Shown here: positions 56,773 to 64,000 of the stretch, one piece after another
How positions within the stretch are numbered: the stretch's first letter is position 1
Layout: each line of letters starts with the position of its first letter
Origin: AWTP1-13 sp050248715
Lineage (GTDB): Bacteria > Pseudomonadota > Alphaproteobacteria > Rhizobiales > Hyphomicrobiaceae
Assembly: GCA_050248715.1 (NCBI GenBank)
Contig: JBFWRV010000021.1
Location: forward strand, 1 to 64,000
Length of the DNA stretch: 64,000 nucleotides
Reading direction: 5' to 3'
Notes under the pieces: generated by a model
What the model was told of the DNA's origin: nothing
The model's input: the letters and a program-made list of their open reading frames with translations, nothing else
Databases searched by the model: none
Position numbers and translations under genes: made by a program

Positions 56773-57297
56773 TTGGCCGATAAGACGTCGATCAAAGCAA
56801 CGAAGGTAGCAAAGAAGGCCGCCGCCAAGCGGACCGCTGCGAAGACGGCCAAACCGCGCAAGCCAGAGTCGAAGTCGAAGCCCGGCAAGGCCGCACAGCC
56901 GGTACTTCTATCGGGTGGCAACCCTCAAATCGCGAAGGGCTACGGCGACGCCCCCGTGCAGGCCTACATCGCGGCCATGCCGGGCTGGAAACGCGATGTC
57001 GGGCACCGCCTCGACGCGCTCATCGTGCGCGCCGTCCCCGGCGTGCGCAAGGCGGTGAAATGGAACTCGCCCTTCTACGGCGTCGAGGACCAAATCTGGT
57101 TCCTCAGTTTTCATTGCTTCGCGAAGTACGTCAAAGTGGCGTTCTTCCGCGGCGCGTCGCTGCGTCCTCCCCCACCCGGAGAGTCCAAGCAGAAGGACGT
57201 GCGCTACCTCGACATCCACGAGAGCGACCAGATCGACGAAGCGCAGCTCGCCGCCTGGGTGAAGCAAGCGAGCCTTTTGCCGGGCGAACGCATGTGA
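56773..57297 (+). CDS. DUF1801 (YdhG-like) protein with Lys/Ala-rich N-terminus
   Basis: 174 residues from the TTG at 56773, which has GGAG 8 bases upstream. Residues 1-45 are histone-H1-like (KVAKKAAAKRTAAKTAKPRK). The DUF1801 domain follows (YIAAMPGWKRDVGHRLDALI, AVPGVRKAVKWNSPFYGVED, DVRYLDIHESDQIDEAQLAA). The domain is thought to bind iron-like or small ligands, but its function is unsettled. A second DUF1801 gene follows. Confidence 0.85.
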   Translation: MADKTSIKATKVAKKAAAKRTAAKTAKPRKPESKSKPGKAAQPVLLSGGNPQIAKGYGDAPVQAYIAAMPGWKRDVGHRLDALIVRAVPGVRKAVKWNSPFYGVEDQIWFLSFHCFAKYVKVAFFRGASLRPPPPGESKQKDVRYLDIHESDQIDEAQLAAWVKQASLLPGERM

Positions 57298-57430
57298 GCG
57301 GCCGGCGGAAGCTAGGAGGTCGCGACTAGCGCGGCGAAGGCGAGCTATTTCAAAAGCTGCACAAATTTCGACTTGTTTCTGTTCCGCTTGGGTTGAGAGG
57401 ACCAACCAAGTTGACGAAGGCGACAGGACG

Positions 57431-57904
57431 ATGAGAAAGAGCAAAGGCACCCCAAAGGGAGGCGGAGAAGTCTCTCCCTCCCAGTTGATCGATACGAGGA
57501 TCGCGGCGTTGGGTGATTGGCGGGGTGAGGCGCTCGCTCGCGTTCGCGCAATCATCAAGCAGGCCGACCCCGACGTGGTCGAGGAAGTGAAATGGAGGAA
57601 GCCATCAAACTCGATGCTGGGAGTCCCGGTGTGGGAGCACGGCGGCATCATTTGTACCGGCGAGACGTACAAGGCCGTCGTGAAGCTGACCTTCGCCAAA
57701 GGCGCCTCGCTGGAAGATCCGTCAGGCCTCTTCAACGCCAGCCTCGAAGGCAACGTGAGGCGCGCCATCGATATCCATGAGGGTGACAAAATAGATGAAG
57801 GAGCGTTGAAGGCGCTCATTCGCGCCGCCGTGGCGCTGAACACGTCGGCGCGAGCTGCCGTCCGCTTTCAGAAGAATTCAAAGAGCGCTCGAGGAGCGTC
57901 GTGA
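57431..57904 (+). CDS. DUF1801 protein (second copy)
   Basis: 157 residues from the ATG at 57431. The domain blocks are LGDWRGEALARVRAIIKQAD, VVEEVKWRKPSNSMLGVPVW, VVKLTFAKGASLED and RAIDIHEGDKIDEGALKALI. It is a divergent paralogue of the upstream gene; unlike that copy, the Lys-rich arm is short. Unknown role. Confidence 0.88.
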   Translation: MRKSKGTPKGGGEVSPSQLIDTRIAALGDWRGEALARVRAIIKQADPDVVEEVKWRKPSNSMLGVPVWEHGGIICTGETYKAVVKLTFAKGASLEDPSGLFNASLEGNVRRAIDIHEGDKIDEGALKALIRAAVALNTSARAAVRFQKNSKSARGAS

Positions 57905-57937
57905 AGCCTGCCGTCAATGCGCGGTTGGCGCTGGGCC

Positions 57938-59104
57938 CTAGCGTCCCGCGAACCACAGCTTCGGGTCGGCAGCGCGGATGCGCGCCTCGGGCAGGCCGAG
58001 TTCACGGCGGACGATGTTGGTCCCCTCCACGAGCGCCACGCATTTGTAGAAGGCGATGCGCCGCGACAGGCCCTCGCGGCCGAAGCCGCAATCGGTGCTG
58101 ATAACCAGCTGCTCCTTGGGAATATACTCCAGCGCCTTGCGTATCAGCGCCGCGACGTGCTCCGCCGGCTCCACCACCGTGTTGCAGTGGTTGACGACCC
58201 CGATGCCGATCTTCTTGTCGGTCTTGATGTGCTTGAAGAGATGCAGGTCCTGACCGTCCGAGCTGGCGCATTCGATCGTCAAAACATCGCAGTTGAGCTG
58301 CAGGAGGTGCGGCAGGGCGCGCTCGTAGCTCGGCACGTTCCAGTAGACCCGCTGCTGATTGGGATTGCCCCAACAGGTGTGCACCCAGATCTCGGCGTCG
58401 ACGCCGGTGAGTTGGCGGTTGAAGGCCTCGGTCAGGAATTCGAGGTCGGCATCCCTGGTGGTCGGTTGCAGGGCACGGCCATGGTGGGGCGGCTCCTCCA
58501 CCTGGATCAGCGGGCAGCCGGCGGCGGCCATCTCGCGCAGCTCCGCGTTCATGATGTCGCAGAGGTCGAGGATCATCGCCTTGTCGTCCTCGTAGAACTC
58601 GTTCCACAGCATCGAGGCAAGCGCGGGGGCGCAGATGGCACCGAACTTCAGGGGACGGTCGGTCATGCGTTGGGCAACCTGCCAGAGCGCCGTGTACTCC
58701 AGCGGCCCGCGTGTCAGCTTCTCGCGCACGACGCCGGGCTGATAGGCCTCCTGCACCTCCCACAGGATCTTGCCGGGGCGCAGGCCATGGCGCGACATCC
58801 AGCCTCGCGAGGTGTCGCGGTGTCCGCACACGCCGCCCAGACGCTCGATGGGATAGAAGAACCAGGACTTGCCGCCCACGGTCAGGTCGAAGCGGCTGTC
58901 GCCGTCCGTCACGATATCGAGGCCGGCGGCTTCCTGCTCGGCGATGATGCTGGCGACGGCGTCAAGGTATTGCTCGCGGAACAGAGAGTCGCCGAGCGCG
59001 GTCTTGAAGGAGCGGCCGGCCAGGCTGCGGTCGAACCAGAGGGGTCGCGGGTAGGAGCCCGTGATGGTGGTAGGCAGAACCATATCGCGCGTGACAGTGA
59101 GCAC
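57938..59104 (-). CDS. MetE C-terminal-like (cobalamin-independent methionine synthase family) protein
   Basis: 388 residues, half the length of full MetE, so it has only the catalytic barrel. TTITGSYPRPLWFDRSLAGR opens the barrel. Probable zinc ligands are His and Cys in WVHTCWGN, Glu in DVLTIECASSDG and Cys in VISTDCGFGREG. Such short forms transfer methyl groups from small donors to thiols or act in catabolism of methylated compounds. It is on the minus strand, divergent from the plus-strand catabolic run. Confidence 0.9.
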   Translation of the reverse strand: MLTVTRDMVLPTTITGSYPRPLWFDRSLAGRSFKTALGDSLFREQYLDAVASIIAEQEAAGLDIVTDGDSRFDLTVGGKSWFFYPIERLGGVCGHRDTSRGWMSRHGLRPGKILWEVQEAYQPGVVREKLTRGPLEYTALWQVAQRMTDRPLKFGAICAPALASMLWNEFYEDDKAMILDLCDIMNAELREMAAAGCPLIQVEEPPHHGRALQPTTRDADLEFLTEAFNRQLTGVDAEIWVHTCWGNPNQQRVYWNVPSYERALPHLLQLNCDVLTIECASSDGQDLHLFKHIKTDKKIGIGVVNHCNTVVEPAEHVAALIRKALEYIPKEQLVISTDCGFGREGLSRRIAFYKCVALVEGTNIVRRELGLPEARIRAADPKLWFAGR

Positions 59105-59471
59105 CGTGGCCTCCGAGGCATGGAAATGACGACGGTCGCGGCCTTGAAACGCTCCCCTTGGGGCATCCTGGACCAGGAAAGCCGGGCGACGTCGCCTGTC
59201 GATGGTCGCATGAGGTCAGGCGGGCGAGTTGGCGTCAAGCCCTGCACAGGCCGCCATCGGGCCGACACGCCGCATGATCGTGGGAGGAATCCTCCATGGC
59301 GCCGTTGAGGACGCGATGCTCGCGGGCAGCAGGGCGCGGGCGCCGGCACCGCCAACTTCGCCACAGCTCGTTTGCGTCGGGTGCAGAGCCAAAAGGCTGG
59401 ACGGGGCCGTTCGTTGAACCGATGCTAGGCGGCACCACGAGCATGCAAGACAAGAACCGCGTGGGGAGAAG
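59105..59471. other. 367-base divergent intergenic region
   Basis: Between the MetE-like gene and the aldolase gene; promoters for both should be here. The ribosome site GGGGAGAAG lies directly before the aldolase ATG. No further gene or named repeat was recognised. Confidence 0.45.
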
Positions 59472-60275
59472 ATGGCGCAAGCGCTGAGCGACATCGTTCG
59501 CAACAACGTCAAGGAGAAGCTGGCGCGGGACGAGGTGGTCTCCTCTATCACCGTGCGGCTGGTGCGCGGCATCGAGATCGTGCGCATCGCCAAGACGGCG
59601 GGCTTCGACAGCCTCTACGTCGACCTCGAGCATTCGAGCCTGTCGGTGGATGCGACGGGGCAGATCTGCATGGCGGCGCTGGAAGCCGGGATCGCGCCGT
59701 TCGTGCGCGTGCCGGCCAACACGGGCGAGAACATCCAGCGGGCGCTCGACGGCGGAGCGCTCGGCATCATCGCACCCAACGTGCGCTCAGCGGCCGAGGC
59801 CAAGGCCGTCGTGGCTGCGGCCAAGTATCCCCCGCGGGGCCAGCGCGGCGCCTCGGGCGGCCTGCCGCATCTGCACTACCGCAATTTCCCCGCCGCGGAA
59901 GCAAACGCGGCAGTTGATGCCGCCACCATGGTGATCGTGCAGTTCGAGAGCGCCGCGGCCGTGGAGAAGGCCGAGGAGATCGCGGGCGTCGAGGGGGTCG
60001 ACATGGTGCTGATCGGCACCAACGATCTGCTGGCGGACATGGGGCTCGCCGGCCAATTCGACCACGCCAAGGTGCGCGAGGCCTACGCCAAGACGATCGC
60101 AGCCTGCCGCAAGCACGGCAAGCACGCGGGCGTCGGCGGGCTGGCGTCGCGACCCGATCTCGTCGCCGAGTTCGTCAAGGCCGGCGCGCGCTATGTATCG
60201 ACCGGGACGGACCTCGCGTTCCTGCTCGCCGAGGCGACGCGGCGCGCCAAGCAGGTGCGGGACATCGCCATCTGA
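59472..60275 (+). CDS. HpcH/HpaI-family class II aldolase (2-oxo acid aldolase)
   Basis: 267 residues. VRLVRGIEIVRIAKTAGFDS with DSLYVDLEHSSLSVDATGQI (metal/substrate site), FVRVPANTGENIQRALDGGA and VEGVDMVLIGTNDLLADMGL are the family's conserved strands. It cleaves a 4-hydroxy-2-oxo acid to pyruvate and an aldehyde with a divalent metal. First gene of the plus-strand catabolic run; 13 bases before the next gene. Confidence 0.92.
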   Translation: MAQALSDIVRNNVKEKLARDEVVSSITVRLVRGIEIVRIAKTAGFDSLYVDLEHSSLSVDATGQICMAALEAGIAPFVRVPANTGENIQRALDGGALGIIAPNVRSAAEAKAVVAAAKYPPRGQRGASGGLPHLHYRNFPAAEANAAVDAATMVIVQFESAAAVEKAEEIAGVEGVDMVLIGTNDLLADMGLAGQFDHAKVREAYAKTIAACRKHGKHAGVGGLASRPDLVAEFVKAGARYVSTGTDLAFLLAEATRRAKQVRDIAI

Positions 60276-60287
60276 AGCGAGGTGGGC

Positions 60288-61376
60288 ATGGCAGAGGCGG
60301 CCGGGACACAGGGCTTCGTCCACGTCGAGCCGGAGGAAGCGGAAGCGTACGGGCGGCGTTTGCTCGTACACCACAGCCTAAGCGAGACGGATGCAGCGAT
60401 CGTCGCCCAGTGTCTCGTGCGCGCCGACCTGCGCGGCGTCGACACGCATGGGCTGCAGTTCCTGCCGCACTACCTCGCGCGCGTCCGCGCAGGACTCATC
60501 AATCCGAAACCGGTCCTCACTCCCAAGCGGGTGACGCCCGTCGCCGCCCTGCTCGACGGCGACAACGGCTTCGGCTTCGTCGTCGGCACGCGGGCGATCG
60601 AGGAAGCGATAGCGATCGCGCGCGAGTTCGGCATCGGCGTCGTCGCGGCCAGGCGCAGCACGCACTTCGGCATGGCGGCCTGCTACGTGCTGCCGGCGCT
60701 GGAGGCGGGATTCATCTCGTTCGTGTTTTCCAACGCCTCGCGCGCCATGCCGCCGTGGGGCGGGCGCGAGGCGCTGCTCGGCACCAACCCGTTCGCGGCC
60801 GGCGCGCCGGCCGGCCGGGAGACGCCGTTCCTGCTCGACATGTCGCCGGCGATCGCCGCGCGCGGCAAGATCCGCCGGGCAGCGCGGCGTGGGGAGAAAA
60901 TCCCGGTCGGCTATGCGCTCGACAAGCACGGGCGCTCCACCACCGATCCCAACGTCGCACTCGACGGCGGCGTGGTGCTGCCGATCGGCGGCCCGAAGGG
61001 CTCGGGGCTCTCGATGCTGATGGACATCATGGGCGGCGTGGTCTCGGGCGCGGCGAGCGGCGGCGACGTCGGCAGCCAGTTCCTCGACTTCGACCGCACG
61101 CAGGACGTCGGCCACTTCTTCCTGGCCATGAAGCCCGATCTGTTCGTGCCGGCCGAGCAGTACCGCGCCGGCATGGACAAGCTGGTGAAGCGCGTGCACG
61201 AAAATCCGAAGGCCGAGGGGATAGCCGAGATCATGATGCCGGGCGAGATCGAATCCCGGCTCGAGGCGGAGCGGCGGCGCACGGGCGTGCCGTACGGCCC
61301 CAAGGAGTTCGCGGCGCTGCAGGCGGAGGCTGAGCGCGCCGGGCTGCCGGGCCTGCGCACGATCGGGAAGATATGA
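60288..61376 (+). CDS. malate/L-lactate dehydrogenase (Ldh family) oxidoreductase
   Basis: 362 residues from the ATG at 60288, with GAGG 6 bases upstream; a GTG at 60282 is the alternative. Features: ADLRGVDTHGLQFLPHYLAR, GFGFVVGTRAIEEAIAIARE, RRSTHFGMAACYVLPALEAG and PIGGPKGSGLSMLMDIMGGV. Members reduce or oxidise 2-hydroxy/2-oxo acids with NAD(P). Co-transcribed with the aldolase. Confidence 0.93.
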   Translation: MAEAAGTQGFVHVEPEEAEAYGRRLLVHHSLSETDAAIVAQCLVRADLRGVDTHGLQFLPHYLARVRAGLINPKPVLTPKRVTPVAALLDGDNGFGFVVGTRAIEEAIAIAREFGIGVVAARRSTHFGMAACYVLPALEAGFISFVFSNASRAMPPWGGREALLGTNPFAAGAPAGRETPFLLDMSPAIAARGKIRRAARRGEKIPVGYALDKHGRSTTDPNVALDGGVVLPIGGPKGSGLSMLMDIMGGVVSGAASGGDVGSQFLDFDRTQDVGHFFLAMKPDLFVPAEQYRAGMDKLVKRVHENPKAEGIAEIMMPGEIESRLEAERRRTGVPYGPKEFAALQAEAERAGLPGLRTIGKI

Positions 61377-61404
61377 GGCTAGCGTTGGCTCTTTCGCCCA
61401 ACAC

Positions 61405-61500
61405 GTGCGCTGTCATGGCCGGGCTTGTCCCGGCCATCCATCCAGCCGCCTGTTCCGGCGCTCGTGGATCACTGGATCCTCGGGACAAGCCCGAGGAGGA
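61405..61500. repeat. GTCATGGCCGGGCTTGTCCC-type palindromes
   Basis: CATGGCCGGGCTTGTCCCGG (61415) with CCATCC, and GGATCCTCGGGACAAGCCCG (61473) with AGGAGG. A separate hairpin repeat between the dehydrogenase and hydrolase genes. Confidence 0.55.
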
Positions 61501-61562
61501 AGTGATCGAGACAAGGGCGGAGGATGACGGCGGGACAATCTGTTGGACCGGAGCACTCTGAT

Positions 61563-62321
61563 ATGAAGGTTGACGGGTACGATATCGACATCGTCATTCA
61601 GGGATATCCGGGCAAGGCGGTGTGCCACGGCGGGCTCGGCTGGAGCAGCGTGGTGCTGCTGCGCGGGCACGGTCGCGTGGCGCTGATCGACACGGGCTCG
61701 TTCGGGTTGCGGCCCCTGCTGAAGCCGCGACTCAAGGCGCGGGGGCTCGAGCCCAAGGACGTCACCGACCTGCTGCTCACGCATTCCCATCACGACCACT
61801 CCGTCAACTGGACGCTCTTTCGTCACGCGCGCATCTGCATCGGCGCGCACGAGCTGGCGTGGTCGCTGGAGGAGCCGTGGGGCGAGACCCCTGTGCCGGA
61901 GCTTTATGTCCGCGAGCTCAAGACCTGGCCGACGCTGAAGACGGTGAAGGATGGCGAGGAGGTGATGCCGGGCATCACTGCACACGTGGCGCCGGGTCAT
62001 ACGCCCGGCCATCTCGTGTTCGTGCTGAAGGGCAGCATGCATGACGTGGTGTTCACGGGCGACGCCGCCAAGAACCGGGCCGAGCTCGTCTCGCGCACAG
62101 CCGACATGACTTACGATCCAGCGGTCACGCGGGCAACGATCGAGATGATCTGGGAGCTCTGGAGGCGACGTGCGGGGACCGTCTTGGTGCCGGGTCACGA
62201 CATGCCGATGGTGTTGGACGGTGGCAAACCGAAATACCTCGGCAAGCGCGAGGCGGCGATCACGGCCTGGTACGGCGACGACATGGAGACGACGACGCTG
62301 TTCAACCTCACGGCGGGATGA
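61563..62321 (+). CDS. metallo-beta-lactamase-fold hydrolase
   Basis: 252 residues from the ATG at 61563. The zinc motif is LLLTHSHHDHSVNWT (H-x-H-x-D-H), with the further His in VAPGHTPGHLVF and Asp in VFTGDAAKNRAEL. The mode of substrate binding resembles lactonases/glyoxalase II-like enzymes. Its place in the catabolic run suggests lactone or thioester hydrolysis. The substrate is unknown. Confidence 0.92.
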   Translation: MKVDGYDIDIVIQGYPGKAVCHGGLGWSSVVLLRGHGRVALIDTGSFGLRPLLKPRLKARGLEPKDVTDLLLTHSHHDHSVNWTLFRHARICIGAHELAWSLEEPWGETPVPELYVRELKTWPTLKTVKDGEEVMPGITAHVAPGHTPGHLVFVLKGSMHDVVFTGDAAKNRAELVSRTADMTYDPAVTRATIEMIWELWRRRAGTVLVPGHDMPMVLDGGKPKYLGKREAAITAWYGDDMETTTLFNLTAG

Positions 62322-62408
62322 TGCGCCCTCGGTTTGCATGCATGGCGCGTCCCTCTCCCCCTGTGGAGGGAAATTGTAGGTCTATTTGAGGGCAGGTGAC
62401 GGTGAGCC

Positions 62409-63323
62409 ATGACGGGAAATGACAAGGCCCCCTACGGGCCGAAGGTGGATCACACGGCACCGAAAGCGAGCGTGCCCAAGGGCGCGTGCGATTGCCACGT
62501 GCACGTGTTCGGACCGGACGCGCGCTATCCCTTCGCGGAAGGCCGCACGTACACGCCGGAGAACGCCACGCTCGAGAACCTTGTGGCGCATCTGGCGGCA
62601 ATCCGCTTCGACCGCGTCGTCATCGTGCACCCGAGCCCCTACGGCACCGACAACACCGCCTCTCTGGAATCGGCGCAAGCGCTGGGATCCGACCGAGCCC
62701 GGGTGGTCGCCGTCCTCGCCGAGGACGTGGGGGCCAAGGAGCTCGACGCGCTGCATGCCAAGGGCGTGCGCGGCGTGCGCATCAACCTCGAGACGGCGGG
62801 CGTGCGTGACCCCGAGATCGCGCGGGCGCGGCTGATCAAGGAGGCAGCGCGCGCGGCCCCGCTCGGCTGGCACGTGCAGACCTACGCGCGGCTCGATGTG
62901 ATCGCCGCCGTGCGCGACACCATCGAGCGGCTGCCGACGGCGCTGGTGGTCGACCACTTCGGACACACGCCGGCGGCTGGCGGTGTGACGCAGCCCGGCT
63001 TCGGCGCGATCACCGACCTGATGCGCTCGGGCAAGATGTACGTGAAGCTCTCCGCGCCCTACCTGATCTCCACCGCGCCGGACTACGCGGACGCCGAGGC
63101 GCTGGCACAGGCGATGATCGCCGCCAACGAGGACCGCGTGCTGTGGGCGTCGAACTGGCCACATCCGGGCGGCACGCCTGCGACGCGCCGGCCCGACGTG
63201 GTGCAACCGTTCCGGCACGTCGACGACGGGTTGGCGCTCGACCGCATGGGGCGCTGGGTGCGCGATCCTGGGCAATGGCAGAAGCTGCTCGTCGACAACC
63301 CGGCGCGGCTGTATGGATTTTGA
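62409..63323 (+). CDS. 2-pyrone-4,6-dicarboxylate hydrolase-like amidohydrolase
   Basis: 304 residues. GACDCHVHVFGPDARYPFAE has the first metal-binding HxH, VVDHFGHTPAAGG the later His and VLWASNWPHPGG the Asp/Trp region, typical of LigI-like and related lactone hydrolases. It acts on a cyclic ester or lactone. It fits a route with the lactonase downstream. Confidence 0.9.
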   Translation: MTGNDKAPYGPKVDHTAPKASVPKGACDCHVHVFGPDARYPFAEGRTYTPENATLENLVAHLAAIRFDRVVIVHPSPYGTDNTASLESAQALGSDRARVVAVLAEDVGAKELDALHAKGVRGVRINLETAGVRDPEIARARLIKEAARAAPLGWHVQTYARLDVIAAVRDTIERLPTALVVDHFGHTPAAGGVTQPGFGAITDLMRSGKMYVKLSAPYLISTAPDYADAEALAQAMIAANEDRVLWASNWPHPGGTPATRRPDVVQPFRHVDDGLALDRMGRWVRDPGQWQKLLVDNPARLYGF

Positions 63324-63406
63324 GCTCGAGGCGGACCTGCGGCACTGCGTACCGGACCTTTCGCTTCGCGAAATTCCGGCGTGACAGCGGAAGGAGGGGA
63401 TGGAGA

Positions 63407-64000
63407 ATGTTCGCCTACGTAGGCTCGTTCACGACGGAGAAACGCAAGGCGCGGGGCGACGGCATCAATGTCTATCGCGTCGATGCGGCGACGGGCGCGT
63501 GGGCCCACGTGCAGCACGTGGGCGGCCTCACCAATCCCTCCTATCTCGCCCTGAGCCCGGACCAGCGCTGCCTCTACGCCGTGCACGGCGACGAGGACTA
63601 TGCCACGGCCTTCGCGCTCGATCCCGCCACGGGGCACGCCCGGCTGATCAATCGGGCGGCCGCCGGAGGCACGAACGGTGTGCGCCAGGCTGTCGACAAG
63701 CCCGGCCGGTTCATGGTGGTCGCCAACTATGCGAGCGGCACGGTGGCCGTCATGGGCGTCGGCGCCGGCGGCGCGCTGAAGGACCAGCATCATCTCTCCA
63801 AGCTCGAAGGCGAGCGCGGGCCGCACCGCATCCAGCAGACGGGCGCGCTCCCCCACGACGTTGTTTTCGACCCCGCCGGGCAGTACGTGCTGGTGCCGGA
63901 CAAGGGGTTGGATCGGGTGTTCGTATTCCGCTTCGATGCGCGGACAGGCACGCTGGCGCCGACCGCGCAGGGCTCGGTGCAGACGCGGCCGGGGGCCGGG
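63407..64000 (+). CDS. beta-propeller lactonase (6-phosphogluconolactonase family), 5' part
   Basis: Starts at the ATG at 63407, with AAGGAGG upstream, and is cut by the right edge. The reading (MFAYVGSFTTEKRKARGDGI, GLTNPSYLALSPDQRCLYAV, PGRFMVVANYASGTVAVM, LPHDVVFDPAGQYVLVPDKG) shows repeated propeller blades of the YbhE/Pgl family, which opens sugar or acid lactones. It continues the catabolic run. Between 63324 and 63406 is a short GTCATCC-family remnant (TTCGCGAAATTCCGGCGTGA). Confidence 0.85.
   Translation, partial: MFAYVGSFTTEKRKARGDGINVYRVDAATGAWAHVQHVGGLTNPSYLALSPDQRCLYAVHGDEDYATAFALDPATGHARLINRAAAGGTNGVRQAVDKPGRFMVVANYASGTVAVMGVGAGGALKDQHHLSKLEGERGPHRIQQTGALPHDVVFDPAGQYVLVPDKGLDRVFVFRFDARTGTLAPTAQGSVQTRPGAG

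Noticed and set aside
54999..56921. 640-codon open frame on the minus strand
   Set aside because: It is antisense to the TPP-dependent enzyme, whose motifs and ribosome site are clear. Its content is Arg/His-rich shadow sequence.
1..64000. tRNA, rRNA or CRISPR array
   Set aside because: No clover-leaf pattern, rRNA segment or regularly spaced direct-repeat array was recognised by eye. The many repeats are dispersed hairpins.

Overview
The window is strongly GC-rich. It carries an alphaproteobacterial gene set: a complete RcGTA-type gene transfer agent cluster, the ccmIEFH cytochrome c maturation operon, a CycL-like CcmH and a YmdB-type phosphoesterase beside 5-formyl-THF cyclo-ligase. Together with dense palindromic intergenic repeats this suggests a member of the Hyphomicrobiales; the genus cannot be named from sequence alone. 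No rRNA, tRNA or CRISPR was seen.

Layout. (1) 1-9112, minus strand: a catabolic operon with a NitT/TauT-type ABC transporter, an isochorismatase-like amidohydrolase, a polysaccharide deacetylase, an AtuA-like protein with its DUF4387 partner, a CaiB/BaiF CoA-transferase and a CitE-like lyase cut by the left edge. A GhrA-type 2-hydroxyacid dehydrogenase lies beside it. (2) 9186-13798, minus: ccmI-ccmE-ccmF-ccmH. (3) 14183-19320: an outer membrane beta-barrel gene with a clear terminator, a lysine-rich exported protein, a glycine-zipper lipoprotein and a PhoQ/PhoP-like two-component pair. (4) 19522-44338, minus: the GTA cluster, read from small terminase (44338) to a three-part endolysin (19522). 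Every structural step is present: terminases, portal, protease, capsid, connectors, tail tube, tape measure, baseplate genes, NlpC peptidase and host-specificity protein. (5) 44703-49728: small unknown genes and a frameshifted restriction-modification gene. (6) 49930-54830: folate ligase, YmdB, small membrane and exported proteins, a YafY/WYL regulator with a palindromic operator, DUF1127 and CinA. (7) 55098-64000: a TPP enzyme, two DUF1801 genes, a MetE-like protein, and a plus-strand catabolic run (HpaI aldolase, Ldh-type dehydrogenase, MBL hydrolase, PDC-hydrolase-like amidohydrolase, lactonase cut by the right edge).

The most unusual feature is inside the GTA cluster. The portal protein continues past its normal end through a Gly-rich motif into a short toxin-like tip. 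The next gene overlaps the portal stop and looks like an immunity gene. Downstream is a paralogous second immunity gene, then a start-less copy of the portal 3' end fused to a CdiA-CT RNase A-like toxin domain with its own candidate immunity gene, then a third portal 3' copy running into the prohead protease. This is the arrangement of a polymorphic toxin locus with orphan, recombinable cassettes, but carried by a GTA portal. A further cassette with the same linker motif and a ParB-like tip lies beside the host-specificity gene. I infer that the particle may carry toxins.

The cluster has also been colonised by paired REP elements together with their RAYT transposase, by a GIY-YIG nuclease flanked by another repeat family, and by an oppositely oriented peptide-binding protein gene. 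Several repeats have become coding sequence. Six GTA genes share a C/A-rich leader in place of a Shine-Dalgarno sequence.
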